A stretch of 53,381 nt of DNA from the NCBI GenBank assembly GCA_964648365.1, contig CAZYLK010000016.1:1-53381 (forward strand). The letters run 5' to 3'. Position 1 is the first letter of the stretch, and each line of letters starts with the position of its first letter. This stretch comes from SURF-32 sp964648365. GTDB taxonomy: Bacteria; Planctomycetota; Phycisphaerae; UBA1845. The notes below the pieces were generated by a model. The model saw only the letters and a program-made list of their open reading frames with translations. It was not told where the DNA came from and made no database searches. Shown here one piece after another: positions 34,331 through 42,801 of the stretch. The translations under genes were made by a program, and so were the position numbers.

Positions 34331-37225
34331 TCGCACGCCATGCGTGAAGGTCGCCGGCTCGCCGGCCAGAGCGGCGCCGGTCGCGGCCGCCATGCCGGAT
34401 GGCTCGTCGTGTGCGCCGCCGTCCTGATGGGGCTGCCCACGCTGCGGGGCCGGTTCGTCGGCGGCGACGATCATCGCCTGGTGCTCGATCACGTGCTGGT
34501 CAGCCGGCCGTCGTGGTCGCACGCGGCGCAACTGCTGGGCATGGTCCACCGCGACCTCTACCAGCCGCTGCCGCTCTTGTCGTTCTCGGCCGAGTTCGCC
34601 GTTCTCAAGGCGCTGGGGCTGCGGGCGGACGTCAACGGCCCCGGCGGAGGGGCGTGGCTGTTCCATCTGACGAATGTGTTGCTGCACGCGCTCAATGCGT
34701 GGCTGGTCTGGCGGCTCATTCGGCGCCTGCACGGCGACTGGCGGGTAGCGGCGTGCGCGGGCGTGCTGTTTGCCGTCCATCCGTTACAGGTCGAAGCCGT
34801 CGCGTGGGTCAACGGGCGCATGATGCTCATGTCCACGCTGTTCGTGTTGCTGACGCTGCTGGCGTGGGCGAGGTTTGTGGCCGGCGAGCCGCGGGCGGAA
34901 CGAACGCAGCGCGGGTCGGGTGACGTGCACACAAAGGGCGAGCCGCGGGCTTCAGCCCGCGCGGATGCGCCGGCTGCAAGCGTCGGTTCCCGGTGGACGA
35001 ACGGGCCGTGGGCGCTCGGTGCAGTCGTCCTCGTCTGCGTCGCCGCGGCGATGATGAGCAAGGTGCGCGTTTCGCTGCCGATTCTTATGGCGGTGGTAGC
35101 GTTGGCGTCGCAGGATCTGATCGCAGCGCGCAGCGTGCGCACGCGCCGCATCTCCGCGCAAGCACAAGCCCGCAGCTCGCCCGGAGCAGTCATGCAGACA
35201 CACGCGAGTGGCTCGTCGGAAGCGTCGGACGACGAGGCTGCCTGGGCTTGTTGGCTGCGTCCACCCGTTCTCGTGCTCTGGGTTCTCGCGGCGGTCGTCA
35301 CCGCGGGATTCACATGGCTGAACGTCTCCGCCACGGCAGAGAGCGACATGTTCTTGCAGGGCGGGCAGAAGCTTGCGGGTCCGCGGGTCGCGCGGGCCGT
35401 CATCGCGCTGGCGTGGTATCTGACGCACGTGGTCTGGCCGGTCGGGCTGTCGGCGTGGTACGCCCCCATCGACATCGTTGCGTGGACGGACGCGCGAACG
35501 GTGTGGTCGCTGGCGATCGTGATTCCGCTCGCGCTCGCGGTTGCACTGTCGATTCGCTGGACGCGCGTGGGATGGTATGGTTCTGCGTGGTTTCTGGCGT
35601 CGATTGCGTCCACGCTGCCGCTGATCCCGTCGCGCAACCTGCTGGCGGCGGATCGCTACATGTACCTGCCGATCATCGGTCTGCTCTGGATCATCGGGGC
35701 GGGCGCGGTGTCGTTGTGGTGCCGGCTGAACCCGCGCGCAACACAAGCCGGCGATTCCTCAACGTTGCCGGACAGCGGCGGCGGATCGCAGAGTCACGTC
35801 GCGTCGCCCTGGCTGGCGCGCGGGGCGGCGACCGCGGTCGTTCTTGTACTGCTGGCGACGTCGTGGAAGACGAGCGGCTACTATCTCGACTCCGTCGCCA
35901 AGATGAGCCGCAACCTGGCGATCCACCCTGACCTGCCGAACATGCACGCCAAGCTCGGCTGGGCGCATCTGCAAAGCGGCGATGCGGAGCGCGGGCTGGA
36001 GTTGGGCCGGGAAGAGTTGCGACTTCATGCCGGCGAAACGGCCGACGAAGCATGGCAGTTGATCGGGCTGAGTCAGTTGCAGCTTGGCGAGCCGGACGCC
36101 GCGGTGGAGGCGCTTCGCAACGCGGTCGCGGCCGCACCGGACAACAAGCAGGCTCGGTATCGGCTGGCCTCGGCGCTGGCGGACGCCGGGCGCGACGACG
36201 AGGCGCTGGCCGCGTTCGATGAGGTCATCCCGCAACTGCCGAAGTTCAACCCGGGGCTGTACAAGGCGGCCGGTGTGTATCGGCGCAACGGACGTCGCGA
36301 CGACGCGAGGCGGCTCTACCAGCAGATCCTCGCCGACGACAACAATCCCTTCGACATTTATGCCCCCGTCGCGCTGGCCGAGATGGACATGGAGGATGGC
36401 GACTACGAAGCGGCCGCGACCCGCCTGGCCGCACTGCTGGCGTGGTATCCCGAACATGCGGCGGCCGCGGCAAACCTCGGCGTCAGTTTCGCGCATCTTG
36501 GCCGGCCGGACGATGCGCTGTCCGCGTATCGCCACGCCCTCGACGTGGGCCCGCACAATGCCGGAGCGTGGTTGAACATGGCGCTACTGCTGGCTTCCGG
36601 CGGCCGCGCTGCTGAGGCGGAGCAGGCGTTCTTGCGGGCATGTGACGCTTCGGGCGGCGCGCTTGACGTGCTGGTTGCGGCGCATCGGTTCTACCTGGAG
36701 GTCGATCGGCCCGATCGGGCGGTCGATCTGTGGCGGGCCTGGACTTCGGGGGGGGGCGTCGATCGGCGCCGGCAAGTCTGGCTGGCATGGGCGCAAGCGC
36801 TTAGTGGCGACGTCGCCGGGGCGGCCGGCGAGTTGGAAGCCGCGACAGCACGGATCGGCGCCGCGCCGGCGGTTGAATCAAACCGGGAGGCAGAGGCCCT
36901 GCTTCAAGCAGCCGCTGCTCTGCTGGCCGTCGCGCGGCAGGCTCCCACGGACCTGGTGGCCGCGATCGACAGGCTGACCGCTCTGCCCGAGGCGCAGGCC
37001 GCTACGCCCAAGGCCGAATTGCTCGACGCGACGATGTGGTACGGCGAGCGCCACCCGCAGCAGCCCTGGCCCTACCTGGCCGCCGGAATGCTGCTGGCCG
37101 ACGACGGCCGCGCGGCCGACGCAACCGCCGGGTTCGAGGCGTTCCTGCAACTCTGCGAGGATGAACGGTGGCGCGCGTTCGCGCGGGATCGCATGGCCGC
37201 GGCTGCAAGTACTCCCGGTGGGTAG
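34328..37225 (+). CDS. TMTC-like multi-span glycosyltransferase with C-terminal TPRs
   Basis: 965 aa from ATG 34328. The first ~530 residues hold about ten membrane helices with TMTC/DUF1736-type landmarks: FVGGDDHRLV in the first periplasmic loop, FHLTNVLLHALNAWLVWRLIRRL, FAVHPLQVEAVAWVNGRMMLMSTLF and AADRYMYLPIIGLLWIIG. The remainder is a TPR array (e.g. AWQLIGLSQLQLGEPDAAVEALRNAV). In eukaryotes TMTC proteins are O-mannosyltransferases; here a lipid-linked sugar donor and a protein acceptor are inferred. Odd: the cytoplasmic-side loop at residues ~195-225 is encoded by palindromic repeat DNA, and a 9-G run lies at 36748-36756. Confidence 0.82.
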   Translation: MSHAMREGRRLAGQSGAGRGRHAGWLVVCAAVLMGLPTLRGRFVGGDDHRLVLDHVLVSRPSWSHAAQLLGMVHRDLYQPLPLLSFSAEFAVLKALGLRADVNGPGGGAWLFHLTNVLLHALNAWLVWRLIRRLHGDWRVAACAGVLFAVHPLQVEAVAWVNGRMMLMSTLFVLLTLLAWARFVAGEPRAERTQRGSGDVHTKGEPRASARADAPAASVGSRWTNGPWALGAVVLVCVAAAMMSKVRVSLPILMAVVALASQDLIAARSVRTRRISAQAQARSSPGAVMQTHASGSSEASDDEAAWACWLRPPVLVLWVLAAVVTAGFTWLNVSATAESDMFLQGGQKLAGPRVARAVIALAWYLTHVVWPVGLSAWYAPIDIVAWTDARTVWSLAIVIPLALAVALSIRWTRVGWYGSAWFLASIASTLPLIPSRNLLAADRYMYLPIIGLLWIIGAGAVSLWCRLNPRATQAGDSSTLPDSGGGSQSHVASPWLARGAATAVVLVLLATSWKTSGYYLDSVAKMSRNLAIHPDLPNMHAKLGWAHLQSGDAERGLELGREELRLHAGETADEAWQLIGLSQLQLGEPDAAVEALRNAVAAAPDNKQARYRLASALADAGRDDEALAAFDEVIPQLPKFNPGLYKAAGVYRRNGRRDDARRLYQQILADDNNPFDIYAPVALAEMDMEDGDYEAAATRLAALLAWYPEHAAAAANLGVSFAHLGRPDDALSAYRHALDVGPHNAGAWLNMALLLASGGRAAEAEQAFLRACDASGGALDVLVAAHRFYLEVDRPDRAVDLWRAWTSGGGVDRRRQVWLAWAQALSGDVAGAAGELEAATARIGAAPAVESNREAEALLQAAAALLAVARQAPTDLVAAIDRLTALPEAQAATPKAELLDATMWYGERHPQQPWPYLAAGMLLADDGRAADATAGFEAFLQLCEDERWRAFARDRMAAAASTPGG
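34944..34961. repeat. Perfect palindrome CGCGGGCTTCAGCCCGCG inside the TMTC-like gene
   Basis: CGCGGGCT-TC-AGCCCGCG, preceded by GAGC; a second partial GAGCCGCGGGC lies at ~34890. It encodes part of a low-complexity loop (GEPRASARAD) between two membrane helices, so a mobile-type palindrome has been accepted in frame. Confidence 0.7.
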
Positions 37226-37386
37226 CCGGGCTGCTCCCCGGCGCCGTAGAAACGGTGAAGCTCACCTCGCAAACGCCGGTGCATGTACGGCGCATAGCCT
37301 GTCGCGCGCCGGTTGCGTTGGCGATTCGAGCCGAATACGCTCCATGAGGTGGCCGGGCGAGGAAAAATGGCCGCCGGGAGACGCTG

Positions 37387-38637
37387 ATGCAGACGACGAC
37401 CGCGCGAGCGGTGTATCACCATGACACGCTGCCGTGCGGCATCGAGTACGCCGTACGGCCGCTGGACGGGCGGCACGTGGTCTCGATGGAGATTCGGGTG
37501 CTGGCCGGGATGGGCGAGGAGCCGGCCGACAAGCTCGGCCTGGCCCACATCCTGGAAGACACGATCACCAAGGGCACCGAGCGGCGCGACGCGCGGGCGC
37601 TGTCGGACGCTTTCGACGCGATCGGGGCCTCGCACGGCGGCGGCGCCGGGCTGGAAACCACGACGTTTACCTGCACCGTGCTGCCCGAGTTTTTCGAGCA
37701 GGCCGTTTCGCTGCACGCCGAGTTTCTCCGCACGCCGACGTTTCCGCAGGAGATGCTCGACGTGGCGATCGAACTGACGCGGCAGGAACACCTGGCGCTT
37801 CAGGACGACGCCCAGGATCTGGCGGACAAATACCTCAGCCGGCAGGTCTACGGCCCGGTGCTGGGCCGGCACACGCTCGGCGAGCCGGCGACGCTGGCGA
37901 ACATCAGTCGCGATGCGGTGGTGGCGCAGTGGCAGCAGTTCTTTTCCGCCGGGCGGATGCAGGTGAGCGTGGCCGGGCCGGTCGAGCCGCAGAAGGTGGC
38001 CGACGTGTTCGAGCGGGAGTTCGGCGGCTTCGGATCGGCGGCCCGCGCGGGGCGATCGCACTACCGGCCGGAGTTCGACCCGCGCAGGACGCACTATCCC
38101 AAGACGCTCGAGCAGGAGCAGATCGGCATCGCCTTCCCCGGCGTGTACATCACGGCCGCGGACTATCCGACCCAGCGGGTCATCATCGGCATCCTGGCGG
38201 GCGGGATGAGTTCGCGCCTGTTCACGGAAGTGCGGGAAAAGCAGGGGCTGGTCTACTGGGTCAGCGCCTGGCAGGAAACCCCGCGCGGAACCGGCATGAT
38301 CTTCCTGGGCGCCTCGACGACGCCTGAGCGTTGCGACAAGACCTATCATACCTTGCTGCGCGAGATCGACCGGCTGACGGAAGACTTGGATCAGGAAGAG
38401 ATGGACCGCACGCTGGCCGGGATCGAAGCCAGCACCAAGACGCGCGGCTACACCACGCGGGCGCTGTGCGCCGAACTGGCCGACGACCTGTTCCACCGGG
38501 GACGGCCGATGCCGATCGAAGAGAAGCTCGCGCTGTTGCGCGCGGTCACGATCGACGACGTGAAAACGTATCTGGCGGCGCATCCGCGGGACCGGCTGAG
38601 CGTCGTGACGCTGGGACCGAAGGCGCTCGCGGAATAG
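37387..38637 (+). CDS. M16 peptidase family, non-catalytic subunit
   Basis: 416 aa, GGGAG 8 nt before the ATG. Two M16 domains. The zinc motif HxxEH is changed to HILED (His54, Glu57, Asp58), so zinc binding is lost. The C-terminal R/Y substrate-binding pair region is kept (SSRLFTEVREKQGLVYWVSAW). This split, with the active motif in the partner encoded at 38886, is that of heterodimeric M16B enzymes such as mitochondrial processing peptidase and bacterial paired M16B proteins. The stop codon TAG is the first base triplet of a dispersed repeat. Confidence 0.88.
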   Translation: MQTTTARAVYHHDTLPCGIEYAVRPLDGRHVVSMEIRVLAGMGEEPADKLGLAHILEDTITKGTERRDARALSDAFDAIGASHGGGAGLETTTFTCTVLPEFFEQAVSLHAEFLRTPTFPQEMLDVAIELTRQEHLALQDDAQDLADKYLSRQVYGPVLGRHTLGEPATLANISRDAVVAQWQQFFSAGRMQVSVAGPVEPQKVADVFEREFGGFGSAARAGRSHYRPEFDPRRTHYPKTLEQEQIGIAFPGVYITAADYPTQRVIIGILAGGMSSRLFTEVREKQGLVYWVSAWQETPRGTGMIFLGASTTPERCDKTYHTLLREIDRLTEDLDQEEMDRTLAGIEASTKTRGYTTRALCAELADDLFHRGRPMPIEEKLALLRAVTIDDVKTYLAAHPRDRLSVVTLGPKALAE

Positions 38638-38737
38638 CGAATTGCGAATAGCGAATAACGAATGAAGAAGGAATGTCGAATTGCGAATGTCGAATGTCGA
38701 ATGAAAGAGGGAATGCCAAATTGCGAATGTCGAAGGA
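38633..38737 (+). repeat. GCGAATAGCGAATAACGAATG element, copy 2 (extended)
   Basis: Starts at the stop codon of the M16 subunit gene (GAATAGCGAATTGCGAATAGC) and continues as repeated GAATGTCGAATTGC variants. With the inverted copy at 38816-38857 it could form a long hairpin across the spacer. Confidence 0.75.
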
Positions 38738-38815
38738 ATTGCTCCCGACGACGCGCGCTGCTGAGGTGTTATGCTGAGACGATGGTTTGCCGGTCCTGAT
38801 GGGGTCATCGCCGAC

Positions 38816-38857
38816 GTTTCTTAATTCGTTATTCGCTATTCGCCATTCGCCATTCGC
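38816..38857 (-). repeat. GCGAATAGCGAATAACGAATG element, inverted copy 3
   Basis: Reads TTAATTCGTTATTCGCTATT then CGCCATTCGCCATTCGC on the plus strand: the reverse complement of copies 1, 2 and 4. It ends ~30 bp before the next start codon. Confidence 0.75.
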
Positions 38858-38885
38858 ACCCTCGCTGACTGAAAACGATCAACCT

Positions 38886-40124
38886 ATGTCCACCACCTAC
38901 GCCTACTACACACTCGACAACGGTCTGCGGATCGTCATCGAGGTCATGCCGGACGTGCCCAGCGCGGCGGCCGGGTTTCTTTCGCGGACCGGGTCGCGGG
39001 ACGAGACGCCGGAACTGGCCGGGGTGTCGCACTACCTCGAGCACATGATGTTCAAGGGGACGCAGCGGCGCAACTGGCGGCAGATCAACGTCGAGTTCGA
39101 CGCGATGGGCAGCACCTACAACGCCTTCACCAGCCACGACCGCACGTTTTACTTCGGCTGGGTGGCGAAGGAGAACCTCGACCGGCAGATCGAACTGCTG
39201 GCGGACATGATGCGCTCCGCCCTGCCGCCGGAAGAGTTCGACATGGAAAAAAACGTGATCCTGGAAGAGATCGCCATGTCAAAAGACCGCATCGAAAGCG
39301 TCGCGGTCGATCTGCTGCTCGAAAAGGTCTATCCGGGCCATGCCCTGTCGTGGCCCATCCTCGGCTACGACACGACGGTCGGCGGCATGGAACGCGACCG
39401 GATGTATGAGTACTTCCAGCGCCGGTACGCCCCCGACAACCTGGTGCTGATCGTGGCCGGCAACGTCGATCCGGAGGCCGTGCGGCGGATGGCCGAGCAG
39501 CATTGTGGCGACTGGCAGCCGGCCGGCACGAACGGCAAGCGGCAGGCGCCGACGTTTCAGCCGGGTCTGGACCGCGTCGTCATGGACCGCTTCCAGCAGC
39601 AGATCGTCGCCATCGCCTACCCGGCCGTGCCCGGCACGCATGAACTGGCCGAGACGGCCTCGGCCGCGTCGGTCATTCTGGGTGGCGACAATTCGCGATT
39701 CTTCTGGAATATCTGCCAGACCGGCATCAGCCCGCGGGCGGGGTCGTTTCACTACGACTGGCAGGACTGCGGCCTGATGATTCTGTGGGGCATGTGCGAT
39801 CCGGAAAACGCAGACCGGCTGCTGGCGGCACTTCGCGAGGAGTCGAAGAAGCTCATGACACAGCCCGTCGCGGAGCACGAAGTCGCCCGCGTCAAGAACA
39901 AGCGGCGCACGTCGCTGGCCGCCGAGGGAGAGGCGCCGTATCACCGGCTGACCCAGATCATGGACGACGTGGACTATCGCGGGAAGGCGCGGACCGTCGA
40001 GGAGCGGCTGGCCGAGGTTGACGCCGTGACGCCCACGACGATACGGAATTACCTTGAGCAGTACCCCATCCACGACGGCGGACACCTGGTGAGTGTGGGA
40101 CCGCGGGATTGGCCGCGCGAGTGA
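38886..40124 (+). CDS. M16 zinc metallopeptidase, catalytic subunit
   Basis: 412 aa from ATG 38886; upstream in-frame sequence is repeat-derived. The inverted zinc motif is intact: HYLEH (His49, Glu52, His53) with the third ligand Glu128 (VILEEIAMSKD) at the expected x74 distance. The C-terminal domain lacks the R/Y pair, which its partner at 37387 retains, so the two should form a heterodimer with one shared active site. It probably degrades or processes unfolded peptides. No signal peptide in either subunit, hence cytoplasmic. Confidence 0.9.
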   Translation: MSTTYAYYTLDNGLRIVIEVMPDVPSAAAGFLSRTGSRDETPELAGVSHYLEHMMFKGTQRRNWRQINVEFDAMGSTYNAFTSHDRTFYFGWVAKENLDRQIELLADMMRSALPPEEFDMEKNVILEEIAMSKDRIESVAVDLLLEKVYPGHALSWPILGYDTTVGGMERDRMYEYFQRRYAPDNLVLIVAGNVDPEAVRRMAEQHCGDWQPAGTNGKRQAPTFQPGLDRVVMDRFQQQIVAIAYPAVPGTHELAETASAASVILGGDNSRFFWNICQTGISPRAGSFHYDWQDCGLMILWGMCDPENADRLLAALREESKKLMTQPVAEHEVARVKNKRRTSLAAEGEAPYHRLTQIMDDVDYRGKARTVEERLAEVDAVTPTTIRNYLEQYPIHDGGHLVSVGPRDWPRE

Positions 40125-40160
40125 ATAGCGAATGGCGAATAGCGAATACCGAATGAAGAG
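40122..40160 (+). repeat. GCGAATAGCGAATAACGAATG element, copy 4
   Basis: TGAATAGCGAATGGCGAATA then GCGAATACCGAATGAAGAG; its first bases are the TGA stop of the catalytic M16 gene. Confidence 0.75.
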
Positions 40161-40270
40161 CGCACGGGACGTCATGACCACCGTCTTTGGTGCCGGCGCT
40201 AGAACAGGCAGCGAATAAGCCGGCCGGGCCGTCGCGCACAGTCACGTCATCGCGGCAATCATCTCATCGA

Positions 40271-41269
40271 ATGTCCGAACAACGTCCCCATGCCAAGGTG
40301 GTTTTCGATGCGGCCCGGACACCGGCGCTGACCGGCGGCCGCCGCGCCGGGCTGATCCTGGCGGGGCTGCTGAACATCGCCGTCGCAACGGGCGTGTTCT
40401 ACGCCGGCTGGTGGCCGATCGAAGAGTGGCTCAGCGTCAAGCTGATGACGCGCGTGCCGATCATGCCGGCCAACGAGTGGGAGCAGATCGCCAAGTTCTT
40501 CGGCGCCGTCCCGCGACCGGGGGAAGCGCCGGCTGCGGCGATCGTGCGTGAGTCGGGCGCCGACGACGACTCCGTCTGGAACCGCACGCCCTTCCCCGTC
40601 GAATTCCACAGCGCCCGCGTCCGTATCCTCGCGCCGGTGACGGCCTATGGCTGGCAGACCCTGGCGGCGCTGTCGATGTTCTTCCTGGCGCTGGCGGGCG
40701 GTCGATCCCTCGGTCGCGGGGGGGGGCATCGGCTCCGAAGCCTGACGAAGTGGCCGGCATGGCTGCTGCTGCCGGCGCTTCTCGGCTGGATGGCGTGGAT
40801 CTGGCACACGAAGGACACCGGTTTTTCCATTGACGATGGTCGCATGGCCATCGGCGGCGTGGCGCTGCTGCTGCTGCTGTCGGGAATCGCATCGGGGCGT
40901 CACACGCGCGGGTGGAATCGCGCCGCCGCCGTCATGCTGCTCCTCTCGGCGCTATCGACCGGCGTCGGCCTGTGGATCGGCGCGTGCAGCGACGTCGTCA
41001 CCGGCCGCTACGCCGGGCTGGGCCCGATGCTGGAGGCGATGGGGATTCACGGCGCGTATGGGGTGATTCTGCTTGTTGCAACGTACATCGGACACGGGTC
41101 AACGACTCAGCCCGCAAGTCGGCAGCGCAGCGCCCCAGGTGGATCGCCGGCACACGCCGCTCCCGCGCACGCGAGACCCGAATCGGCAGCCGTCGTCGCC
41201 TCTGCTGATCACCACTCGCGATCACCCAGCGACGACCAGGACAGCACGGCAACGTCCGATCGCGTCTGA
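40271..41269 (+). CDS. Multi-span membrane protein of unknown function
   Basis: 332 aa from ATG 40271. About six membrane helices: AGLILAGLLNIAVATGVFYAG, WQTLAALSMFFLALAGG, WPAWLLLPALLGWMAWIW, IGGVALLLLLSGIASG, AAAVMLLLSALSTGVGLWIGA and YGVILLVATYIG. A ~90-residue soluble loop follows helix 1. The last ~60 residues are Ser/His/Pro-rich and look disordered; this tail overlaps the convergent ATPase gene by 61 bp. A 9-G run (40718-40726) encodes RGGGH. No family recognised. Confidence 0.65.
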   Translation: MSEQRPHAKVVFDAARTPALTGGRRAGLILAGLLNIAVATGVFYAGWWPIEEWLSVKLMTRVPIMPANEWEQIAKFFGAVPRPGEAPAAAIVRESGADDDSVWNRTPFPVEFHSARVRILAPVTAYGWQTLAALSMFFLALAGGRSLGRGGGHRLRSLTKWPAWLLLPALLGWMAWIWHTKDTGFSIDDGRMAIGGVALLLLLSGIASGRHTRGWNRAAAVMLLLSALSTGVGLWIGACSDVVTGRYAGLGPMLEAMGIHGAYGVILLVATYIGHGSTTQPASRQRSAPGGSPAHAAPAHARPESAAVVASADHHSRSPSDDQDSTATSDRV

Positions 41270-42375
41270 TCGGCGTCGCCGCCAAACACCACCACCCGGC
41301 GAACCTCGGCGGCGCCGGCCAGCGCCTCGGCTACTTTTCGCCCTGACCCCACCAGTTCGGTGGTGGCCGTCTGACCGGCCTTGGCCTCGATCACCGTCAG
41401 GCCGCCTCCTTCCTCAATGAGCAGATCCGCCTCCAGCCCGTGCCGATCGCGATAGAAGTACAGGCTCGCGTGCTCGCCGCGGTTGAACCGGTGCTTGAGA
41501 ATTTCGGTCACCGTCCACGTCTCGAAGATCGGTCCGCGCAGCGGATGCAGAGCCAGTTGCGCCGGCTCGCGAATCCCCAGCAGCCAGCAGACCAGCCCGG
41601 TGTCGTAGAAGTGCAGCTTGGGCGTCTTGACCAGCCGTTTGCCGATGTTGCCGAACCAGGGCGAAAGGCGAAACGCGATGAAAGTCGCCTCAAGCACGGA
41701 CAACCACGCCTTCGCCGTCGGCTGCGAGATGCCTGCATCCAGCGCCAGCGCCGACAAGTTCAGCAACTGCGACGTGCGACTGGCGCAGAGTTGTACGAAC
41801 CGCTGAAACGTCGCCAGGTCCGTAACGGACGTCACCTGGCGCACGTCGCGATCGACGTAGGTGCGCACGTAGGCCCCGAGCCATTCCGACGGCGGCAGCC
41901 GCTGATCCAGAATGCGCGGGTAGCCGCCGGTGAACATCGCGTCGTCGAGCCTCTTCGGGTGTCGCTTGAAGCGACACGATTCCTGCCGGGTCAGCGGCAG
42001 CAGGTGAAGCACGGCCGTGCGCCCGGCCAGCGACTGACTGACCGATTCCATCATGCTGAGGCTCTGCGAGCCGGTCAGAATCCACCGCCCGCGCTTCGGA
42101 TTCTCGTCGATCACAGTTTGCAGGTACGAAGCCAGTTCCGGCACGCGCTGGAACTCGTCCAGGATTGCGCCCCTGTTGAACTGAGCCAGGAACCGGCGCG
42201 GGTCGGACGTGGCGAACGCCCGCGTGTCTGGCGCTTCGAGATTGACGTTAGTGTGCCGGGGGAAAACGCCGCGGCACAGCGTAGACTTACCGCTCTGGCG
42301 CGGGCCCGTCACCGTGACCGCGGGAAACCGCCGCGCGGCGGCGCGGAGCCTGGAAGTAAGATCACGGTCGACCAT
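41209..42375 (-). CDS. AAA+ ATPase with DUF4143 domain
   Basis: 388 aa from the ATG at 42375 (AGGA 10 nt upstream). Walker A VTGPRQSGKSTL, Walker B GAILDEFQRVP, sensor-type WILTGSQSLSMME, then an HTH-containing middle (LNLSALALDAGISQPTAKAWLSVLEA) and a C-terminal PD-(D/E)xK-like segment (FYRDRHGLEADLLIEEGGGLTVIEAKAG). This matches the large AAA_14/DUF4143 family, stand-alone ATPases of unclear role, often mobile and scattered among genomes. It converges on the membrane protein gene with 61 bp overlap. Confidence 0.92.
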   Translation of the reverse strand: MVDRDLTSRLRAAARRFPAVTVTGPRQSGKSTLCRGVFPRHTNVNLEAPDTRAFATSDPRRFLAQFNRGAILDEFQRVPELASYLQTVIDENPKRGRWILTGSQSLSMMESVSQSLAGRTAVLHLLPLTRQESCRFKRHPKRLDDAMFTGGYPRILDQRLPPSEWLGAYVRTYVDRDVRQVTSVTDLATFQRFVQLCASRTSQLLNLSALALDAGISQPTAKAWLSVLEATFIAFRLSPWFGNIGKRLVKTPKLHFYDTGLVCWLLGIREPAQLALHPLRGPIFETWTVTEILKHRFNRGEHASLYFYRDRHGLEADLLIEEGGGLTVIEAKAGQTATTELVGSGRKVAEALAGAAEVRRVVVFGGDADQTRSDVAVLSWSSLGDREW

Positions 42376-42801
42376 GGCCGTACATCCTATCGCCATATTC
42401 GGCTAATTCAAGATCGGCCTTTGAATTCGCCGGACCGGTGGCCTGCCGCCTGCGGCCGTCGCCGACCCGTCACCGACCGGGCCGGCGGCCGTCGGCGGAC
42501 CGCTCCAGACTACTCCGTATCCGGACGGTACCGGCGCCATTCCCACGACGAGGCGAGCCAAGTCCGTAACTGACGCTGCGGCGCGAGCCTGCGCGATTCG
42601 CGCGTCCGAGAACGCGGGCGCGGCGCCCTTATGGGTCGCCCGGACCGGCGAGGAGCGGCTGCGTCGAAATCCGCAACCCGCACTCGCCGATGGACCTCTG
42701 ATTCGGGGGCTTCGAAGAGGTCGGACGCCCTATGCAGCGGCGGCCGCCGTGCGCCGTGCACGAGCCGCCCGGCGACCTTCGCCTGTTATCGATGGACAGC
42801 C
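42376..42801. other. 426-bp divergent intergenic region, no gene seen
   Basis: Lies between the DUF4143 ATPase gene and the HD-GYP-like gene. Open frames continue upstream of 42802 but have biased Arg/Ser/Ala content and no homology that I recognise. No clear promoter identified. Confidence 0.5.
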
